Positions 19,410-27,912 of a stretch of 64,000 nucleotides of DNA are shown here, one piece after another. Origin of the DNA: Mangrovitalea sediminis (GTDB lineage Bacteria > Pseudomonadota > Gammaproteobacteria > Pseudomonadales > Oleiphilaceae). A program made the position numbers and the translations under genes. How positions within the stretch are numbered: the stretch's first letter is position 1; each line of letters begins with the position of its first letter. A model generated the notes under the pieces. The model was not told the origin of the DNA. It made no database searches and worked only from the letters and a program-made list of their open reading frames with translations. Location of the stretch: positions 62,001-126,000 of the forward strand of contig NZ_NTLB01000006.1 of the NCBI RefSeq assembly GCF_002514725.1. The letters run 5' to 3'.

Positions 19410-20567
19410 TCAGTTGGCAAATGCCAACTCGGGACGGGGGCGTAATCCGATATAGGCGACCATCAACCCCAGGCCGATGGCAACGGCACTGCCCCAGAAC
19501 GCGGCACTGGTGCCATGCCAGTCCACCAGGACGCCGGCCATCCAGGCACCGATGGCTCCGCCCGCACCGAAACTGAGCCCACCATACAAAGCTTGGCCTC
19601 TCGCTTGATGCGTAGGACCAAAATGCAGGTGAATGAACTGAATCGACATGGCATGCATGGCACCGTATGACGCTGCATGCATCAGCTGGGCAAGAATCAG
19701 CAGGCCCAGGACGTCAGACCAGCCGGCGATCAGGCACCAGCGCAGGGTCGTCAAGCTCAGTGCCGCCAGCGCTATATGGCGTAGGCTAAAGCGGTGTAGC
19801 AGTCGATGCATGACCAGGAAGAGAACGACCTCGGCAATGACCCCCAATGCCCATAGAAGGCCGACCGCCAGGCGGGAATACCCCTGTTGCGCCAGGTGAA
19901 TACTGAAAAAGGTGTAGTAACTGCCATGGGAGACCTGCAGCAGGATGTTGGTCACCAGAAAGGCCCAAACCGGCATCTGTCGAATCCGCGCCAGCAGTCC
20001 ACCGGCATGCTCCCCCTTCCTTGGCACCGGCGCATCGCCCCCAATCAGCAACGTCGACAGGAAAATCCCGCAGAACAGCGGCATCAGCAACCAGGGCAGA
20101 TAACGTACCGACAGATGTTCAAACAAGGCCCCCAACGCCGTCACCGACAAGATAAAACCGATAGATCCCCAGAGCCGGATACGTCCGTAGCGGGCCCTGT
20201 CTGCCTGCAGCCGGGTCAAGGTGATGGTTTCGTAAAGCGGAAGGATGGCATTCCAGAAAAACGTGAATCCCAGCATAACCAGCATCAAGCCGGCAAAACC
20301 AGGATGGGCGAAGACACCGGCGAAGATCATTCCGGCCCCGAGTGCACCGATGCGCACCAGCCGAACCCGGCTGCCGGTGTGATCGCCGAGCCAGCCCCAC
20401 ACGTTGGGGGCAATGATCTTGGTAAACTGGATGGTCGCCATCAACATGGCGATCTGGAAATAGGTGAAGCCCTGCCCCTCCAGGTACAGTGACCAGTAAG
20501 GGACCAGGGCTCCAATCAACGCGAAGAACCAGAAATACAGGTTCGACAGGCGCCAATACATCGACAT
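19410..20567 (-). CDS. MFS transporter, HcaT/PPP-like family
   Basis: A 385-residue integral membrane protein with about 12 hydrophobic segments. Its start, YWRLSNLYFWFFALIGALVPYWSLYLEGQGF, and GWLGDHTGSRVRL between TM2 and TM3 are typical of the MFS_1-like branch that includes HcaT (phenylpropionate) and uncharacterised metabolite carriers. The substrate cannot be read from the sequence. It begins eight bases after the aroC stop. The prmB-aroC-MFS order is also seen in Pseudomonas, which suggests a chorismate-related or housekeeping context but does not prove it. Confidence 0.85.
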   Translation of the reverse strand: MSMYWRLSNLYFWFFALIGALVPYWSLYLEGQGFTYFQIAMLMATIQFTKIIAPNVWGWLGDHTGSRVRLVRIGALGAGMIFAGVFAHPGFAGLMLVMLGFTFFWNAILPLYETITLTRLQADRARYGRIRLWGSIGFILSVTALGALFEHLSVRYLPWLLMPLFCGIFLSTLLIGGDAPVPRKGEHAGGLLARIRQMPVWAFLVTNILLQVSHGSYYTFFSIHLAQQGYSRLAVGLLWALGVIAEVVLFLVMHRLLHRFSLRHIALAALSLTTLRWCLIAGWSDVLGLLILAQLMHAASYGAMHAMSIQFIHLHFGPTHQARGQALYGGLSFGAGGAIGAWMAGVLVDWHGTSAAFWGSAVAIGLGLMVAYIGLRPRPELAFAN

Positions 20568-20575
20568 AGGGCGGC

Positions 20576-21691
20576 TTACTGGGGCTGGCTTTCCCGCTGG
20601 AGGGCCGCAAGGTCAGGCGTGTCGATGCTGACGTCCCCATTCTGCCCCCGGTGCCGCAGGTAATGGTCCATCAGCACCAGCGCCATCATGGCTTCAGCGA
20701 TCGGCGTGGCACGAATCCCGACACAGGGATCGTGACGCCCGGTCGTGATCACCTCCGTGGGCTGACCATGGAGGTCGATACTACGACCGGGCAGACGCAG
20801 GCTGGAGGTCGGCTTGAGTGCAATACTGGCCGTAATCGGCTGACCGCTCGAAATTCCGCCAAGCACGCCTCCCGCCTGGTTGGAGAGGAATCCTTCCGGC
20901 GTCATTTCATCCCGATGCTCCGTCCCCTTCTGTTCGATGGACGCGAAACCGGCACCGATCTCAACGCCCTTCACGGCATTGATACTCATCAGAGCATGGG
21001 CCAGATCCGCATCGAGCCGATCAAAGATCGGCTCGCCCAATCCGGGCGGCACACCGTCGGCCACAACGTTGATACGGGCGCCAATGGAATTACCTTCCTT
21101 GCGCAACGCATCCATATAGGCTTCCAGCTCAGGAACGCGCGATGGATCCGGGCAGAAGAATGCATTGTTCCCGACAGCATCCCAGTCGACGCAGTCGATC
21201 TTGATCGGGCCCAACTGCGCCAGATACCCCCGAACCTGAATGCCCAGGCGCTGCTGCAGGTACTTCTTGGCAATGGCCCCCGCCGCCACCCGCATGGCGG
21301 TCTCACGGGCCGACGAACGGCCGCCGCCACGATAATCCCGCACGCCGTACTTATGCATATAGGTGTAATCGGCATGGGCCGGACGGAACTGGTCCTTGAT
21401 AGACCCATAATCCTTGGAGCGCTGATCGACATTCTCGATCAGCAACCCTATCGGCGTACCTGTGGTCTTGCCTTCAAAGACGCCGGAAAGGATGCGTACC
21501 TCGTCAGGCTCGCGACGCTGGGTCGTGTGGCGGGACGTACCCGGCCGACGGCGATCCAGATCCTCCTGGAGATCAGCTTCGGAAAGCTCCAGCCCGGGCG
21601 GGCAGCCGTCGACAATACAGCCCAACGCCGGCCCATGGCTTTCCCCGAAGGTGGTAACGACGAACAGTTTTCCGAAGCTATTTCCAGACAT
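20576..21691 (-). CDS. aroC: Chorismate synthase
   Basis: AroC removes phosphate from EPSP to form chorismate, using reduced FMN. The 371-residue protein has the three family signatures: [18 protein letters not shown] near the N terminus, [20 protein letters not shown] in the middle, and [17 protein letters not shown] near the C terminus. It lies between prmB and the MFS gene with small gaps, so one transcript is likely. It supplies chorismate to the trp genes and to pabB elsewhere in the window. Confidence 0.97.
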   Translation of the reverse strand: MSGNSFGKLFVVTTFGESHGPALGCIVDGCPPGLELSEADLQEDLDRRRPGTSRHTTQRREPDEVRILSGVFEGKTTGTPIGLLIENVDQRSKDYGSIKDQFRPAHADYTYMHKYGVRDYRGGGRSSARETAMRVAAGAIAKKYLQQRLGIQVRGYLAQLGPIKIDCVDWDAVGNNAFFCPDPSRVPELEAYMDALRKEGNSIGARINVVADGVPPGLGEPIFDRLDADLAHALMSINAVKGVEIGAGFASIEQKGTEHRDEMTPEGFLSNQAGGVLGGISSGQPITASIALKPTSSLRLPGRSIDLHGQPTEVITTGRHDPCVGIRATPIAEAMMALVLMDHYLRHRGQNGDVSIDTPDLAALQRESQPQ

Positions 21692-21715
21692 AATACAATC
21701 GCTTAGTGTGATTTT

Positions 21716-22633
21716 TTAATTCAGGTTCTTGAAGTGATCCCGTAGATCGGATGCCATCATCAGAAAGACACCATGGCCGCCCCGCTCAAAATCCAGCCAG
21801 GTGAAGGGCAATTCCGGGAAGGCTTCCTCAAGTGCCGGGGCGCTATTGCCCACCTCGACGACCAGCAAGCCATCTTCTGTCAGATAGTCCTGCGCCTCCG
21901 CCAGGATACGTCGCACCACGTCGAGACCGTCAGTACCCGCCTCAAGCCCCAATACCGGTTCGTGCCGGAATTCTTCCGGCATCGCCGCAAGGTCGGACGC
22001 ATCGACGTAAGGCGGATTGCTCAGGATGACATCGTAGCGTCCGGACAGGGCCTCAAAAAGATCGGACTCGACAGCCTGTACCCGGTCACCCACCTCGTGG
22101 CGATGAATATTCCGCTCAGCAACGGCCAAAGCCTCCGGGGAAATATCCGCCAGATCCACCTCTGCTTCCGGGAACACCAGTGCCGCGGCAATACCGATAC
22201 AGCCACTGCCCGTACACAGATCCAGCAAACGCCCTACCGGCCGCTCTCCCAACCAGGGTTGAAGACTGTTCTCCAGCAGTTCGGCTATGGGAGAGCGAGG
22301 GATCAGCACATGTTCGTTGACATAGAACGGCAGCCCCATAAACCACGCCTCTCCCGTCAGATAGCTAACCGGTACGCGATCCACCACGCGGCGCTCGATC
22401 TGGTTCAGGAGTAGTTCACGCTCAGAACGGGTCAAACGCGCATCGAGGAAAATGGCATTATTGTCCAAGGGCAGATGCAGGCTGGCAAAAACCAGGTGAA
22501 CCGCCTCATCCCACACATTGTCACTGCCGTGGCCATAGAAGAGGTTTTCGGCCTCGAAACGGCTGACGGCATAACGCAGGAAATCACGAATGCTGATCAG
22601 GTCGTCGGCATGTGAGATGGTACTAGGGGTCAT
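21716..22633 (-). CDS. prmB: Ribosomal protein uL3 glutamine N5-methyltransferase
   Basis: PrmB methylates a glutamine of ribosomal protein L3. The SAM-binding motif is LLDLCTGSGCIGIAAALVFP and the catalytic NPPY motif is in DVILSNPPYVDASDL. The N-terminal helical region of the PrmB/PrmC family is present. Its 305 residues and position upstream of aroC favour PrmB over PrmC, which normally sits by prfA. The ATG is supported by AAGGA six bases upstream. A TATAAT box in the divergent palindrome at 22671-22685 is a likely promoter. Confidence 0.93.
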   Translation of the reverse strand: MTPSTISHADDLISIRDFLRYAVSRFEAENLFYGHGSDNVWDEAVHLVFASLHLPLDNNAIFLDARLTRSERELLLNQIERRVVDRVPVSYLTGEAWFMGLPFYVNEHVLIPRSPIAELLENSLQPWLGERPVGRLLDLCTGSGCIGIAAALVFPEAEVDLADISPEALAVAERNIHRHEVGDRVQAVESDLFEALSGRYDVILSNPPYVDASDLAAMPEEFRHEPVLGLEAGTDGLDVVRRILAEAQDYLTEDGLLVVEVGNSAPALEEAFPELPFTWLDFERGGHGVFLMMASDLRDHFKNLN

Positions 22634-22670
22634 CGGGTATCCTTAATCGCCGGGGATTCTTCGGGCAAGT

Positions 22671-22685
22671 CGGTTATTATAACCG
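22671..22685. promoter_or_regulatory. 15-bp palindrome with overlapping divergent -10 boxes (prmB / folE)
   Basis: CGGTTATTATAACCG is a palindrome about 38 bases before prmB. On the minus strand it contains a perfect TATAAT (22676-22681), and on the plus strand TATTAT (22675-22680), pointing towards folE. Transcription from this site could be mutually exclusive. -35 boxes are weak on both sides. Confidence 0.4.
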
Positions 22686-22710
22686 GGTTCGACCGGCTTT
22701 GGCTTTGGCG

Positions 22711-22872
22711 GTGACCGAATTAGTCGATTTGATGTGCGAAGTGGCCACCGAGTCGATTCCGCCCGAAACCGATCCGGTCTTTACCTGTTCGGCCGAGATG
22801 GCTAACCTTGTCGCGCTCCGAGAGTCTGCTTCGCTCCACAGGCCTCTTTCGGAGGCGCCCAAGCCCCTATAG
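22711..22872 (+). CDS. Possible 53-residue small protein upstream of folE
   Basis: A GTG-initiated frame ends 23 bases before the folE ATG. Its product begins [15 protein letters not shown] and ends [11 protein letters not shown]. An internal ATG would give 46 residues. It has no similarity I recognise and no clear ribosome site, but the frame stays open from an in-frame stop near 22623 and uses mostly G/C third positions, like real genes here. It could equally be chance in the 260-base prmB/folE gap. I see no other gene there. Confidence 0.2.
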   Translation: MTELVDLMCEVATESIPPETDPVFTCSAEMANLVALRESASLHRPLSEAPKPL

Positions 22873-22895
22873 AAACAGCGGACCGGCTCTATATC

Positions 22896-23435
22896 ATGGA
22901 AAAATCTTTCGAAGAGATCATTCGCGCGATTGGCGAAAACCCTGAACGCGACGGGTTACGCGACACCCCGAAACGCGCCGCCAAAGCCTTTCAGTTTCTC
23001 AACAAAGGCTATGCACAGACACTCGACGAGGTCGTCAATGGCGCCCTGTTCGAGTCGGACAACAGCGAGATGGTCATCGTTCGCGACGTAGAGCTGTATT
23101 CCTTGTGCGAACACCACCTGTTGCCCTTTATCGGCAAGTGCCATGTGGCCTATCTACCGACCGGCCGCGTACTGGGGCTCTCCAAAATTGCGCGTATCGT
23201 CGATATGTATGCCCGCCGCCTGCAGATCCAGGAGAATCTCACACTGCAGATTGCAGAGGCCATCGAGAAAGTCACCGGCGCCGCCGGCGTCGCCGTGGTG
23301 ATCGAAGCCAAGCACCTGTGCATGATGATGCGCGGTGTCGAGAAACAGAATTCACTCATGAAATCTTCGGTCATGCTGGGCGCATTCCGCGAAAACCCTG
23401 CCACCCGCCAGGAATTCCTCGCACTGATACGATAA
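22896..23435 (+). CDS. folE: GTP cyclohydrolase I
   Basis: FolE type I converts GTP to dihydroneopterin triphosphate, the first step of tetrahydrofolate synthesis. At 179 residues it is the short bacterial form. The zinc ligands are visible: Cys71 and His74 in [10 protein letters not shown] and Cys142 in KHLCMMMRG. The active-site segments [11 protein letters not shown] and [18 protein letters not shown] are intact. It is divergent from prmB and converges on a patatin gene with only 20 bases between the stops and no terminator visible. Confidence 0.96.
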   Translation: MEKSFEEIIRAIGENPERDGLRDTPKRAAKAFQFLNKGYAQTLDEVVNGALFESDNSEMVIVRDVELYSLCEHHLLPFIGKCHVAYLPTGRVLGLSKIARIVDMYARRLQIQENLTLQIAEAIEKVTGAAGVAVVIEAKHLCMMMRGVEKQNSLMKSSVMLGAFRENPATRQEFLALIR

Positions 23436-23455
23436 CGCCCCAACCAACGCCGCTG

Positions 23456-24550
23456 TCAGTAAAACAGCGATGACTTCCCGGTCGGCAGGAGGCGATCCAG
23501 CGTCGCCTCCGCGCACTCTCTCCCCAACTGAATCATTTCAGGCGCCTTGTGGTAATCGAAGGTCTTACACGAGTGTTTGGGGATTTCAATCAGGATATCC
23601 GGCGGATAGCCCGCGAGCTTGTACTGGGTCAGTGAACTCTGCATCGTCTCGAAGGCCAGGTTCATGATGTCGAACTTGCCCAATCCCAACCGCTGCCATT
23701 TCAGCGCCTGCCTGGCATCTTCAGCATCCTTTTTCAGCGTCGGGTCCCGCTGCGGTGGAACGCCACTATCCTCAGCCCGCGCATTTTCCTCATCATCCGG
23801 CTTCCCCGAAAAGGAGCGCCAGGTATCCCGGTCAAATATTCGCGAGGCCTTTTCCCTGATACGCTCCAGCCATTCCTCAGAGGGGTCGCCATCGTCTTCC
23901 GCGTCAGTCTCTTCGGACGCGGAGGATGGCACCTCCAGCAACTGAAACGGCTGAGCGTCATCACCACTGAGGTTAACCGCAATGATCTGGTCGGCACGGG
24001 CCGCAATGGTGGGAATAATGGGCAACGGGTTCAGCAATCCGCCATCGACCAGCACCCTCCCCCCCATCAGGACCGGCGTCAGTAAGCTGGGGATCGCCAC
24101 CGAGGCGCGGATCGCCTGATGCAGCGAACCTTCCTGGAACCAGATTTCCTTGTGAGCCAGGAGATCCGTTGCCACCGCCGTATAGGGAACCGGCAAATCC
24201 TCAATACGGATATCGCCAATCAGGTCATGCACAATGGCAAAAATTTTCTCTCCGCGGATAGCTCCGGGAAGCGATAGCGAGATATCCAGCAACTTGAGGA
24301 CATCGAACTGCCCGAGTCCCGTGACCCAATCCTTGTAGTCCTGTAACTTACCCGCGGCGTACACGCCGCCGACCAGCGCGCCCATCGAGCAGCCCGCAAT
24401 GGCGATGATATCGTAGCCTCGCTCGAGCAGGACCTCGATGACGCCGATATGGGCATAGCCCCGAGCGCCTCCGCTGCCCAGCACCAAGGCCACGGTCTTT
24501 CCGTTACCTGGTCGGGCCACGAACGGGCTCAAGGGATTGGTGTCGCTCAT
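23456..24550 (-). CDS. Patatin-like phospholipase, RssA type
   Basis: A 364-residue patatin-family hydrolase. The oxyanion loop is GSGGARGYAHIG (26-36), the nucleophile is Ser55 in GCSMG, and the catalytic Asp169 is in DGGLLNPLP. Residues 200-275 are an acidic, low-complexity insert (DAEDDGDPSEEW) not needed for the fold. The C terminus resumes with KFDIMNLAFETMQSSLTQYKLA, typical of the RssA/YlbK branch. No signal peptide is seen, so a cytoplasmic lipid acyl hydrolase is likely; the substrate is unknown. Its ATG overlaps the stop of the DUF4892 gene (ATGA), making it the last gene of the operon that starts at DUF58. Confidence 0.88.
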   Translation of the reverse strand: MSDTNPLSPFVARPGNGKTVALVLGSGGARGYAHIGVIEVLLERGYDIIAIAGCSMGALVGGVYAAGKLQDYKDWVTGLGQFDVLKLLDISLSLPGAIRGEKIFAIVHDLIGDIRIEDLPVPYTAVATDLLAHKEIWFQEGSLHQAIRASVAIPSLLTPVLMGGRVLVDGGLLNPLPIIPTIAARADQIIAVNLSGDDAQPFQLLEVPSSASEETDAEDDGDPSEEWLERIREKASRIFDRDTWRSFSGKPDDEENARAEDSGVPPQRDPTLKKDAEDARQALKWQRLGLGKFDIMNLAFETMQSSLTQYKLAGYPPDILIEIPKHSCKTFDYHKAPEMIQLGRECAEATLDRLLPTGKSSLFY

Positions 24551-25476
24551 GAATCCGCACCTCCTTTACGAATCAGAACGATTTCAACACGATTACCGCT
24601 TCTGCCGGATTCCTGGATCGGTATGACCGGCCCCACCGGCACAACCTGAATACGGGAGCGATCGATGCCTCGGGCCTGAAGCAGGTCGGCAAACGCATTC
24701 GCAGCCTGACGCGCTCGCGCCATCATCTGGCTCAGCGACTGCTGGTCGAGCGCGGTATAGCCAACGACCACAAATTCTGCCTGGGGATACTTGTCCGCCA
24801 GCGCCTTGAGTTCACGCGTGGTCTCGACATCGAGATCGAAATGGGTCGTCAGTCCACCATGCCAGGGCACGACGATTGGCCCAATGCGACGCCCCTCCTC
24901 AGCCGTAATGCCTGGCAATACCGCCTTGGGCGGCAAGAGCAGTTCCCCCACTCGCACGCGAATCCCCAGATCGCCACGCCGAACCACGTAAATCACACTT
25001 AACACCCGCTGGCCCTGCGCATCCCGCCACAGTGCCACTCGATAATATTGCTGATCGTCGGACCCGTACAGGTCTGCCGTCTGAAAAACTTGATTCGCCC
25101 AAAGCCGGCTGGGACCGCAATCTCGGCCATCGCAGCCAAACAGCATCTGGGCGCGATGATCCCGCAACCAGGTTTGATAGTGTTCAACCACCCGGGTCGG
25201 GCTGTCGTCCTGGTTGATACGATAAAACCTGACCCGCCCCTCGACGGGAACGCGGATCACCCGGTCCCCTCTCAGCTCATCGTTGATCTGCTTGACGGAG
25301 CTTAGAAATATTCGGTAATCCGCATCCTTCACGGAAGTTTCCGACGTCTGGGTTGCCCCGGGAAAGGCAGGTACAGGGGGCGGCGACGCAAAGGCCGGCA
25401 AAGACAGCAACAGCGCCCCCCAAACCATGAGGCTTCGCACCGTGAAAGCCGCTGTTTTCAAAACATGCCACTTCAT
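24547..25476 (-). CDS. Exported DUF4892 protein with OmpA-like C-terminal domain
   Basis: A 309-residue protein with a signal peptide ending around LPAFA-S (residue 31). The DUF4892-type middle region has a conserved pattern VPVEGRVRFYRINQDDSPTRVVEHYQTWL and the pair CDGRDCG. The C-terminal 100 residues (HFDLDVETTRELKALADKYPQAEFVVVGYT and RSGNRVEIVLI) resemble OmpA/MotB peptidoglycan-binding domains. It is probably periplasmic or outer-membrane associated. Both ends overlap neighbours by ATGA junctions, so it is translationally coupled to the hydrolase before it and the patatin after it. The three may act together on the envelope, which is inference. Confidence 0.8.
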   Translation of the reverse strand: MKWHVLKTAAFTVRSLMVWGALLLSLPAFASPPPVPAFPGATQTSETSVKDADYRIFLSSVKQINDELRGDRVIRVPVEGRVRFYRINQDDSPTRVVEHYQTWLRDHRAQMLFGCDGRDCGPSRLWANQVFQTADLYGSDDQQYYRVALWRDAQGQRVLSVIYVVRRGDLGIRVRVGELLLPPKAVLPGITAEEGRRIGPIVVPWHGGLTTHFDLDVETTRELKALADKYPQAEFVVVGYTALDQQSLSQMMARARQAANAFADLLQARGIDRSRIQVVPVGPVIPIQESGRSGNRVEIVLIRKGGADS

Positions 25477-26351
25477 AAAAGAAAGTTCCGGATGGTTTCA
25501 GCGACGACGGGCGCCGACTCGGCTTCGAGGTGGCAATGGTGAGTACCCGTAACGCCCACGACGCGCACGTCTTCCAGGCTACCCAAACGATCATTATGCG
25601 ATAGCGCCTTCGCCAGCACCCCGGCTTCCGCCGTCACCAGGAGACTCGGCATCGTGAGACGCGACAGGTAGCCTCTCACCTGAGGTTCCGACAGATACAT
25701 CATCGAGGCATCTCTGAGGCGCCGATCAGTTCGCCAGCCGAAGCCCTCGTCCAGCACCTTCAGGTTGCGGTCAACGATACGTTCCGCACCCCAGCGGCTC
25801 AGCGCCAACGCCCCTGTCTCGCGGGCTGCCACCGCGTCAGACCGGTCAGCGTAGATTCGGGGCTGGCTCCGGCGATCGTTCAGGCGCTGGTCAATGGCCT
25901 TGCGCAGTTGCTCGGCAAAGCGCGTCTCATCCAAGGTTCTTGGACCCAGGCTGTCGATCATGACGAGCCGCTCGATTTTTTCGGGAAAGGCCGAGGCATA
26001 AAGGCTGGCGATGATTCCCCCCAGGGAATGACCGATCAGAATCAGGCGCTGTTTGCCAAGCGCCGCAACGATTTCAGCCACATCCCGCACATAATCGAGC
26101 AGTGCGTAGTCGTCGCCGGGTGGTCGGTGACCGGAATGTCCGTGCCCAGCCAAGTCGACAGCGATCACATGGTATGCCTCAGCGAAGGCGGGGCCAAGAC
26201 GGCTGAAGGATGCTGCATTATCCAGCCAGCCGTGCAGGCAAAGGATCAGCGGATGCTCAGGCGAACCCCATGTCAGCCCGGCAACGTCGAGATGTTTGAG
26301 AGAAAGACTCCAGGGAGCGCCTTCCCGAGTCCTGTCGCGCATCCTGGTCAT
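25473..26351 (-). CDS. Alpha/beta hydrolase
   Basis: A 292-residue alpha/beta-hydrolase. The oxyanion region is LILCLHGWLDNAASF and the nucleophile is Ser109 in LIGHSLGGIIAS. A late acid/His pair is provided by VTAEAG and VTGTHHCHLEA. The sequence resembles serine-hydrolase-like (SERHL) and lipase/esterase proteins found near pilZ in pseudomonads. No signal peptide is evident. It starts 22 bases after pilZ and its TGA overlaps the DUF4892 start. The substrate is unknown. Confidence 0.85.
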   Translation of the reverse strand: MTRMRDRTREGAPWSLSLKHLDVAGLTWGSPEHPLILCLHGWLDNAASFSRLGPAFAEAYHVIAVDLAGHGHSGHRPPGDDYALLDYVRDVAEIVAALGKQRLILIGHSLGGIIASLYASAFPEKIERLVMIDSLGPRTLDETRFAEQLRKAIDQRLNDRRSQPRIYADRSDAVAARETGALALSRWGAERIVDRNLKVLDEGFGWRTDRRLRDASMMYLSEPQVRGYLSRLTMPSLLVTAEAGVLAKALSHNDRLGSLEDVRVVGVTGTHHCHLEAESAPVVAETIRNFLL

Positions 26352-26373
26352 GCGAAATACCTATCTGGAGGGG

Positions 26374-26724
26374 TTACATGGTATGCGTCGGGCGATCCGA
26401 GCCCAAAGCTCCGGCCAGATAGGCTTCAATCTTGTTTTTTGCCGTCTCGTCATCGGCATTGAATTGAACACCAACACCTGCTGCCCTGTTTCCCTGGGCG
26501 CCTTTCGGCGTAATCCAGATGACCTTGCCGGCAACCGGAATTTTTTCGGCCTCTTCCATAAGGTTCAACAGCAAAAACACTTCGTCCCCCAGCTGGTACT
26601 GCTTCTGGGTGGGAATAAACAGACCGCCATTGCGAATAAACGGCATATAGGCCGCATACAGCACTGCCTTGTCCTTGATCGTCAGCGTCAGAATACCGCT
26701 GCGAGCACCAAATCCTGGCCCCAT
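26374..26724 (-). CDS. pilZ: Type IV pilus assembly protein PilZ
   Basis: PilZ is required for type IV pilus biogenesis and acts with FimX and the PilB motor. The 116 residues starting MGPGFGARSGILTLTIKDK match the P. aeruginosa protein very closely (YAAYMPFIRNGGLFIPT, QGNRAAGVGVQF, ending SDRPTHTM). PilZ itself lacks the RxxxR c-di-GMP motif, and no such motif is seen here. The open frame continues 40 residues upstream, but that part is unlike PilZ, so I use the ATG at 26722-26724. It follows holB, the conserved holB-pilZ pair. Confidence 0.95.
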   Translation of the reverse strand: MGPGFGARSGILTLTIKDKAVLYAAYMPFIRNGGLFIPTQKQYQLGDEVFLLLNLMEEAEKIPVAGKVIWITPKGAQGNRAAGVGVQFNADDETAKNKIEAYLAGALGSDRPTHTM

Positions 26725-26900
26725 GATCGTTCTACCTGTCGGGCGCCAAACCTGCGAGGTGGCGCACTTACCACTGATGTTTGAAAGGACTCCATGGAAA
26801 GGTTCACCTTTGGGCGGCACAAAACCCGCCATTGAAAGGTGCACGGAGATTACCCAATTCTAGCCACTCTGCCGGGACTTTCCACCGGAGTCTACCGCAG

Positions 26901-27911
26901 TCAGGATGCGCGTGCCTGCTTACGCGGCATCAATTTACGCCACGCCATCAGCAGTTGACCGATTTCCAGTTCCGGGTTGAGATTGTACGTCATGCCCGCC
27001 CTCGCTTCCTGGATACGGGCATAAAGATGATGAACCTCTGCGGGATGGTTATGCTGCGCGAGATAGCTCAACATATCGTGCGCCTGATGATCCTCTCCAT
27101 GACCGCCGGCGCCAAGTCGTGCTAGATCCTGCGCCCAGCGCCCCATGAAGACCAGCGTGGACGCCAAGCCTTCCTTGAGGAAAGGGGCGACCGCATCGCT
27201 TAATACAACCTGCCCCTTGAGATACTGGCGTAACGCCGACAGGCACTGTTCTGCGGCGGCGAGATGCCCATCATGAATCAACGCCTGCGCGGCAAGGGGC
27301 GCACCGCCTGCCAACGCCAACGCATGATCGAGGAGTTCGGGATCCCGCCCTTCCTCGCCTTCCAGACGTGATAGCAACCAGTCACGTGCCGTGTCGATGG
27401 GCGGCGTGGGTAGTGACAATACCTGGCAGCGTGAGCGCAAGGTCGGCAAAATCCGCTGGCCGGCATGCTGCAGCAATAGGAGATTGACGTCCGTCGCCGG
27501 CTCCTCGAGCGTTTTCAGCAAGGCGTTCGCCGCATTCATATTCAACTGATCTGCCGTATCCACGATGGCGATCTTGCGCGCGGCAACCTGCGGGCTCTGC
27601 ACCAGAAACTCCGTCAAGGCCCGAACCTGGTCGACCTTGATAACACGAGAGTCAGCCGGCGTGCACACTTGAATATCCGGGTGGGCACCTGCCGCACGCA
27701 AGCGGCAATGCTTGCACTCCCCACAGGCTACATCGCCCGGATTGGAACAGAGCAGCCACGTCGCCAGGCGCTCTGCAAAGTCCCGCTTTCCACTACCTCG
27801 CACCGCCGATAACAGTAAGGCATGGGGCAGGCGGTCCAACCGGGACCACTCCACCACTCGTAACCAGGATGACTCGTGCCAGGGTAAAATTGGGTTTTCC
27901 GTCGCCGGCAT
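26901..27911 (-). CDS. holB: DNA polymerase III subunit delta prime
   Basis: HolB is part of the clamp loader. It carries an AAA+ domain with a degenerate P-loop (LSAVRGSGKRDFAERLA), the four-cysteine zinc module (CSNPGDVACGECKHCRLRA) and ANALLKTLEEPATDVNLLLLQ. The ATG at 27909-27911 (336 residues) starts one base after the stop of the transglutaminase gene. A longer frame reaching 27944 lies inside that gene and is not convincing. In Pseudomonas, tmk precedes holB; here it is replaced by the DUF58-transglutaminase pair. Confidence 0.93.
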   Translation of the reverse strand: MPATENPILPWHESSWLRVVEWSRLDRLPHALLLSAVRGSGKRDFAERLATWLLCSNPGDVACGECKHCRLRAAGAHPDIQVCTPADSRVIKVDQVRALTEFLVQSPQVAARKIAIVDTADQLNMNAANALLKTLEEPATDVNLLLLQHAGQRILPTLRSRCQVLSLPTPPIDTARDWLLSRLEGEEGRDPELLDHALALAGGAPLAAQALIHDGHLAAAEQCLSALRQYLKGQVVLSDAVAPFLKEGLASTLVFMGRWAQDLARLGAGGHGEDHQAHDMLSYLAQHNHPAEVHHLYARIQEARAGMTYNLNPELEIGQLLMAWRKLMPRKQARAS

Positions 27912-27912
27912 T

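Noticed and set aside
22681-22700. GGGTTCGACC resembling a tRNA T-loop
   Set aside because: No acceptor, D or anticodon stems can be folded around it.
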